This document shows, piece after piece, positions 24,112 through 27,225 of a stretch of 27,225 bases of DNA. A program made the translations under genes and the position numbers. Each line of letters starts with the position of its first letter. Within the stretch, counting starts at the first letter, position 1. The DNA is from JAWUVP01 sp034112285 (GTDB lineage: Bacteria; Pseudomonadota; Gammaproteobacteria; JABDGN01): positions 1-27,225 of the forward strand of contig JAWUVP010000067.1 in assembly GCA_034112285.1 (NCBI GenBank), read 5' to 3'. Under the pieces are notes generated by a model, which was not told the DNA's origin, made no database searches, and was given only the letters and a program-made list of their open reading frames with translations.

Positions 24112-25407
24112 ATACAGATACAGCCCTGCTTTCACTAACGCCGCCAGCAGCGAAGCCGCTGCCATGCCCACAATGCCAAAGCGCCAGGTCAGTAGCAGCC
24201 CACTGCTAATCAACAAAAGCACCTCGGTTAAATTAATATATAACAGATGGCGTACATTGCCCGCATTGGTGAGCAAGACTATGCTGGCAAAAGCTGAACA
24301 GATAACCACCATGGTGATAACGCACAGTACCAGCGCTGGGTAAGCCACAATGTAAGCCGGGCCAAAATATATGAGCAATGATTTGCCAAAAATAATCATG
24401 CCTGTGGCTAAAGGTATGAGTAGAGAAAAGAGTAAATAATTCGCATTGCGTAATTTCTTTACCAGCTGTTGTTTACCTTCAGGTGTTTTAATTAGGCTGC
24501 TAATGAGTGGCCGTACGGTTTGAAAAATTGAGCCAGGCAAATAAAACAACAGCATGCTTATTGTTAATGCCGCCGCGTAATAACCCACCATGGTTTTATT
24601 GCTGATAAGAATGTCAATAATCACTAAATCAGTGGTGGCAGTAATAAGAAACATGATGTTGCTAAAGGCAAGGTTTAACGATGTTTTTTGCCAGCTCGGA
24701 TCGGGTTGTTGTGGCTTGTGCCAAAAATTTAATAATGAACGGGTGAAATTTTTTCCCAAGTTAGCGCGCAGGAGACAAATGAACAGAATAACTAAAATGG
24801 CAAAAGAGGTGCAGAGTACGCCGGCAATCATTACGTTATTTGCGGTCATGTTCAGCAGGTAGAGCGCTCCCATAAACGCACAGAACTCGATAATATACGC
24901 CATTAAATTGCGCAGCAGTGTGGCGATGCGATTATATTGCACGCCAATTAAATAGCTATAAAACAACGTTGCCATGCCCGCGACGGGGGTGATAAGCAAC
25001 ATGTAAACCACAACGTGATAGGTTTGTATGGATTTAATGCCTAATAGGTGCAAGCTAATTAAAGTGCTAAATAGCAACACACTTAAGATAACGCAGCTTA
25101 CAAAAGCACGTGAAATGAAATGTAAGTTCCATTGCAAAAATGTAAAGGCCTTAGTTTTGTCGTTTGCACGGAGATAAAGCGAGAAGAAACGAAAAATAGA
25201 ATTGTTGGTGCCAAGTAAACTGATGGTACTAATTAATAATAATAGTTTTACCGCGAGAGAGTAATTGCCATAGAGTTCGGGTGAAAAGGTGCGGGCCAAA
25301 AATAAGTTAACCCCAAAGCGAACTGCGTAGCCTGCTAGGGTTATGCCAAGGGTGACCAGTGCGTTTTTGGTTTGCTGTCTGCCCGTTAAGTTTGTAGTAG
25401 CGTTCAC
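24067..25407 (-). CDS. Wzx-like polysaccharide flippase
   Basis: A 446-residue integral membrane protein with about 12-14 helices, resembling the polysaccharide biosynthesis/MOP superfamily of lipid-linked sugar flippases. Seen: an N-terminal KNALVTLGITLAGYAVRFGVNLFLARTFSPELYGNYSLA block, typical of the family, and PGSIFQTVRPLIS mid-protein. It would move an undecaprenyl-linked glycan across the inner membrane. The longest frame starts at TTG 25443 within tdk. GTG 25407, 2 bases after the tdk stop, has GGGCAGG 7 bases upstream and is preferred. It follows tdk in a probable operon. No other glycan-cluster genes adjoin, so the substrate is unknown. Its 3' end overlaps the kinase gene. Confidence 0.78.
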   Translation of the reverse strand: MNATTNLTGRQQTKNALVTLGITLAGYAVRFGVNLFLARTFSPELYGNYSLAVKLLLLISTISLLGTNNSIFRFFSLYLRANDKTKAFTFLQWNLHFISRAFVSCVILSVLLFSTLISLHLLGIKSIQTYHVVVYMLLITPVAGMATLFYSYLIGVQYNRIATLLRNLMAYIIEFCAFMGALYLLNMTANNVMIAGVLCTSFAILVILFICLLRANLGKNFTRSLLNFWHKPQQPDPSWQKTSLNLAFSNIMFLITATTDLVIIDILISNKTMVGYYAAALTISMLLFYLPGSIFQTVRPLISSLIKTPEGKQQLVKKLRNANYLLFSLLIPLATGMIIFGKSLLIYFGPAYIVAYPALVLCVITMVVICSAFASIVLLTNAGNVRHLLYINLTEVLLLISSGLLLTWRFGIVGMAAASLLAALVKAGLYLYLSQKTLGIKSLGII

Positions 25408-25409
25408 GC

Positions 25410-25988
25410 TTATACCTGCCCTAAAACATGATGTTTGTGACAAACGGCCACGTAACGGTCATTACCCCCAATTTCAATTTGCGCACCTTCGCGCACGGCA
25501 GTGCCTTTTTCATCTATGCGTAGCACCATGGTGGCTTTACTGCCGCAATGGCAAATGGTTTTAATTTCCACTAATTCTTGCGCCCAAGCCAATAGGTACT
25601 GGCTGCCTTCAAATAATTCACCGCGAAAATCTGTGCGCAAGCCGTAACATAAAACCGGCACGCGAAATTCATCTACTGTTTGGGCCAATTGTTTGACTTG
25701 TGCTTTAGTTAGAAATTGCGCTTCATCTAAGAGCACGCACCGTATGTTGGGGTTTTTTTCTAGTGCACTTTTTAAGGCCTCATAAAAATCATAGTGGGTG
25801 CTAAAGGGTATGGCATCGGCTTCTAGGCCAATGCGTGAGGAAATTTTGCCGATTGCTGAGCGGTTATCCATTGCCGGCGTGAAGGTAAGCGTCTCCATGC
25901 CGCGCTCTTTATAGTTGTAATTTGATTGCAATAAGCTGGTGCTTTTTCCGGCGTTCATGGCCGAGTAATAATAATAAAGTTTTGCCAT
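25410..25988 (-). CDS. tdk: Thymidine kinase
   Basis: A 192-residue class II thymidine kinase, closely matching the E. coli enzyme by eye over the whole length. It phosphorylates thymidine to dTMP in pyrimidine salvage. Motifs: P-loop SAMNAGKST (9-17), VLLDEAQFL (Asp88, Glu89), VLCYGLRTDFRGELFEGSQYLLAWAQ, zinc ligands Cys146 and Cys148 in CHCG and Cys183/His186 in CHKH, and IGGNDRYVAVC. It is about 13 residues shorter than the E. coli protein at the C-terminus, where the flippase gene begins. The ATG has AGGT 7 bases upstream. A barrel gene lies 22 bases upstream, suggesting one transcript. Confidence 0.95.
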   Translation of the reverse strand: MAKLYYYYSAMNAGKSTSLLQSNYNYKERGMETLTFTPAMDNRSAIGKISSRIGLEADAIPFSTHYDFYEALKSALEKNPNIRCVLLDEAQFLTKAQVKQLAQTVDEFRVPVLCYGLRTDFRGELFEGSQYLLAWAQELVEIKTICHCGSKATMVLRIDEKGTAVREGAQIEIGGNDRYVAVCHKHHVLGQV

Positions 25989-26010
25989 CTTATGACCTTA
26001 GCGCTATTAA

Positions 26011-26781
26011 TTAAAAAGTATATTTTGCACCCAGCAAAAATGTCAGGGTGCGTGCGACATCATTAGCGTGCGGGCTATTGAATGTGGCGAATTTTCCATA
26101 GGTTGCGTTGGCGGTTGCGTCAAGCGCGACATGAAAGTTGAAACTGTAACCGATGCCTAAGCCCAGTTTAGGTTGCAGCACTTTTTTGGTAACACGTGTT
26201 GCGGCTTGAAAAGCGTGTGAAGTTTGCCGCACAACACTCACCCCCAGCTTGGCCATAGCATAAAACTGCGGGTTGAATTGGTAGAGCGCATTGGCTAAAA
26301 GGTCGATTGAGTGGCCTTGGTAGACGTAGGTCGTTTTATGTTCGGGGCTGCTAGTGCTGGCAGTGGTGTAGGCGTTGTTACCATATTTTTCATAGCCCAG
26401 CTCCGGCCCCAGTTCAAAGTAAGGTTTAATAGAATACAAGTACCCCACGCTAAGGCGATAGGCCGCGGTGCGGCTGTTGTCTTGGCTTTTTCGAAAGATA
26501 AAATCGGGGGTGTTTGCACCATTGCCAGTTTTGGTTTGCATGCCGCCAAAGCCCAGCTGAATTTCACTGTAAAAATGGTCGGCGTCGGTTATGCGGTGCA
26601 CCGGCACATTAAATTGCGAAACTCGCGCGGGCGGCGGGGCGCTAGCACCTGGCGAGGTAATGATTTTACTCTCTTTGGTGACAGAGGCCAGGGCATGGCT
26701 AAAAGCTTTACTGGGAAAGCCATCTTGAGCAAAAGCCACGCTAGCGGCCAGCAAGCTGGTGAGTAAAATAAGGTGTTTCAT
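26011..26781 (-). CDS. Outer-membrane beta-barrel protein
   Basis: A 256-residue exported protein. The longest frame starts at 26853, but the signal peptide (MKHLILLTSLLAASVAFAQDG) begins at ATG 26781, which is preceded by AAAGAGA; I use that start. After a polar, proline-containing linker (residues about 20-65) come amphipathic strands (FYSEIQLGFGGMQ, TAAYRLSVGYLYS, FELGPELGYEKYG, FYAMAKLGVSVVRQ, PKLGLGIGYSFNF, TFLLGAKYTF). It ends in Phe, the BAM signal. It is an OmpA/OMP-b-brl-type small barrel, of the same general kind as the protein at 12715 but not obviously its close paralogue. It heads the unit with tdk and the flippase. Confidence 0.75.
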   Translation of the reverse strand: MKHLILLTSLLAASVAFAQDGFPSKAFSHALASVTKESKIITSPGASAPPPARVSQFNVPVHRITDADHFYSEIQLGFGGMQTKTGNGANTPDFIFRKSQDNSRTAAYRLSVGYLYSIKPYFELGPELGYEKYGNNAYTTASTSSPEHKTTYVYQGHSIDLLANALYQFNPQFYAMAKLGVSVVRQTSHAFQAATRVTKKVLQPKLGLGIGYSFNFHVALDATANATYGKFATFNSPHANDVARTLTFLLGAKYTF

Positions 26782-26874
26782 GGTCAGTATCTCTTTGCAG
26801 GTTAACTCATGCTGAATTAGAAACAGATTATCACATATTGGCTTGTAGCGCACAATCTAGGTAGGGCAAAAAAT

Positions 26875-26902
26875 GGTACGATGGGAACATACCCATCGCA
26901 CC
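26875..26902. repeat. Hairpin in the non-coding stretch
   Basis: GGTACGATGGG and CCCATCGCACC pair over 11 positions with one mismatch and a 6-base loop. It adjoins repeat copy 2 and may be part of the same element. Confidence 0.5.
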
Positions 26903-26932
26903 TCAATATGCCGTTTTCTAGCGTTGACCTTT
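26897..26932 (+). repeat. Dispersed repeat, copy 2
   Basis: CGCACCTCAATATGC (26897-26911) matches 12138-12152 with two changes. CTAGCGTTGACCTTT (26918-26932) is the exact reverse complement of 12165-12179. See copy 1. Confidence 0.55.
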
Positions 26933-26970
26933 ATACAGTGAACATTTATTTACAGGCTTTTACGAGATGA

Positions 26971-27225
26971 CTAATCATGCTTACTATCTGGTTTTATGTC
27001 TCTAAAAATTTGTGTTGCCGCAGATGAGCCAATTTTTGCAGCAACTGTTCTTGCTCCCATGCCAACAAGTAGGGGTAATAATTGCTCTTGCCAGTATTCC
27101 CCCGTCAAGAGTACATAAAGACTTAACGATGACATTACCATTAGATATAGATAGAGGAGCGCTTTGCTGAATAACAGCTGCGTTGTAAAATTTGCGGCTA
27201 ATACAGGCTGATCATTTAGAAATTT
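26971..27225 (-). CDS. C-terminal end of a membrane protein (partial)
   Basis: The minus strand is open from the window edge to a TAG at 26971-26973, giving 84 residues. A hydrophobic helix (about 20-41, LLFSKALLYLYLMVMSSLSL) is followed by GEYWQEQLLPLLVGMGARTVAAKIGSSAATQ and a basic, polar tail ending KPDSKHD. The start lies outside the window. I do not recognise the family. It is on the same strand as the barrel and tdk genes, but the repeat-bearing gap of about 190 bases suggests separate transcription. Confidence 0.55.
   Translation of the reverse strand, partial: KFLNDQPVLAANFTTQLLFSKALLYLYLMVMSSLSLYVLLTGEYWQEQLLPLLVGMGARTVAAKIGSSAATQIFRDIKPDSKHD

Overview
The window looks like a piece of a gammaproteobacterial chromosome of moderate to low GC, most like the Legionella/Coxiella side of the class (order Legionellales). 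This is inferred from gene content, not from a search. The signs are an E. coli-type thymidine kinase, phosphopentomutase, ubiK directly before yifB/comM, a tandem set of MFS carriers resembling amino-acid/nucleoside carriers of intracellular bacteria, and eukaryote-like or toxin-like proteins (Ser/Thr kinase, TcdA/TcdB-type glycosyltransferase, thaumatin-fold protein). No rRNA, tRNA, intact transposase, CRISPR array or prophage gene is visible.

Layout. 1-1400: the 3' end of an unrecognised gene, a DoxX-family membrane protein and, on the minus strand, a small ORF trailing hisC. 1401-5784: hisC (minus), then a two-gene ABC transporter (plus; fused double permease and an ATPase with a C-terminal AAA-associated domain) with no binding protein beside it, closed by a hairpin shared with the convergent gene. 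5766-9094: an unrecognised membrane protein (minus), then ubiK and yifB (plus) separated by a large composite inverted repeat. 9181-12072: minus-strand operon deoB, PagL-like barrel, GT4 glycosyltransferase. 12073-12714: a gene graveyard with a broken secreted-protein start, a winged-helix fragment and IS-end-like direct repeats. 12715-15317: a predicted outer-membrane barrel and a 611-residue cysteine-rich thaumatin-like exported protein. 15617-17299: a TcdA/TcdB-like glycosyltransferase with an altered DXD motif. 17554-21445: three tandem paralogous MFS transporters (minus). 21446-22029: a non-coding stretch with short repeats related to those beside ubiK. 22030-24111: a large Ser/Thr protein kinase with an unrecognised N-terminal half. 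24067-26781: minus-strand cluster of an outer-membrane barrel, tdk and a Wzx-like flippase. 26971-27225: the C-terminal end of a membrane protein leaving the window.

How the genes may work together. deoB and tdk belong to nucleoside salvage, although they are far apart here. The GT4 enzyme, the PagL-like barrel and the flippase suggest envelope polysaccharide or lipid A work. The kinase, the toxin-type glycosyltransferase and perhaps the 390-residue membrane protein are candidate host-directed effectors; no secretion apparatus lies in the window, so that is inference. The barrel and thaumatin pair is the most unusual module. Several starts were moved from the longest ORF to an internal codon with a better ribosome-binding site or a clear signal peptide; each case is explained in its entry.
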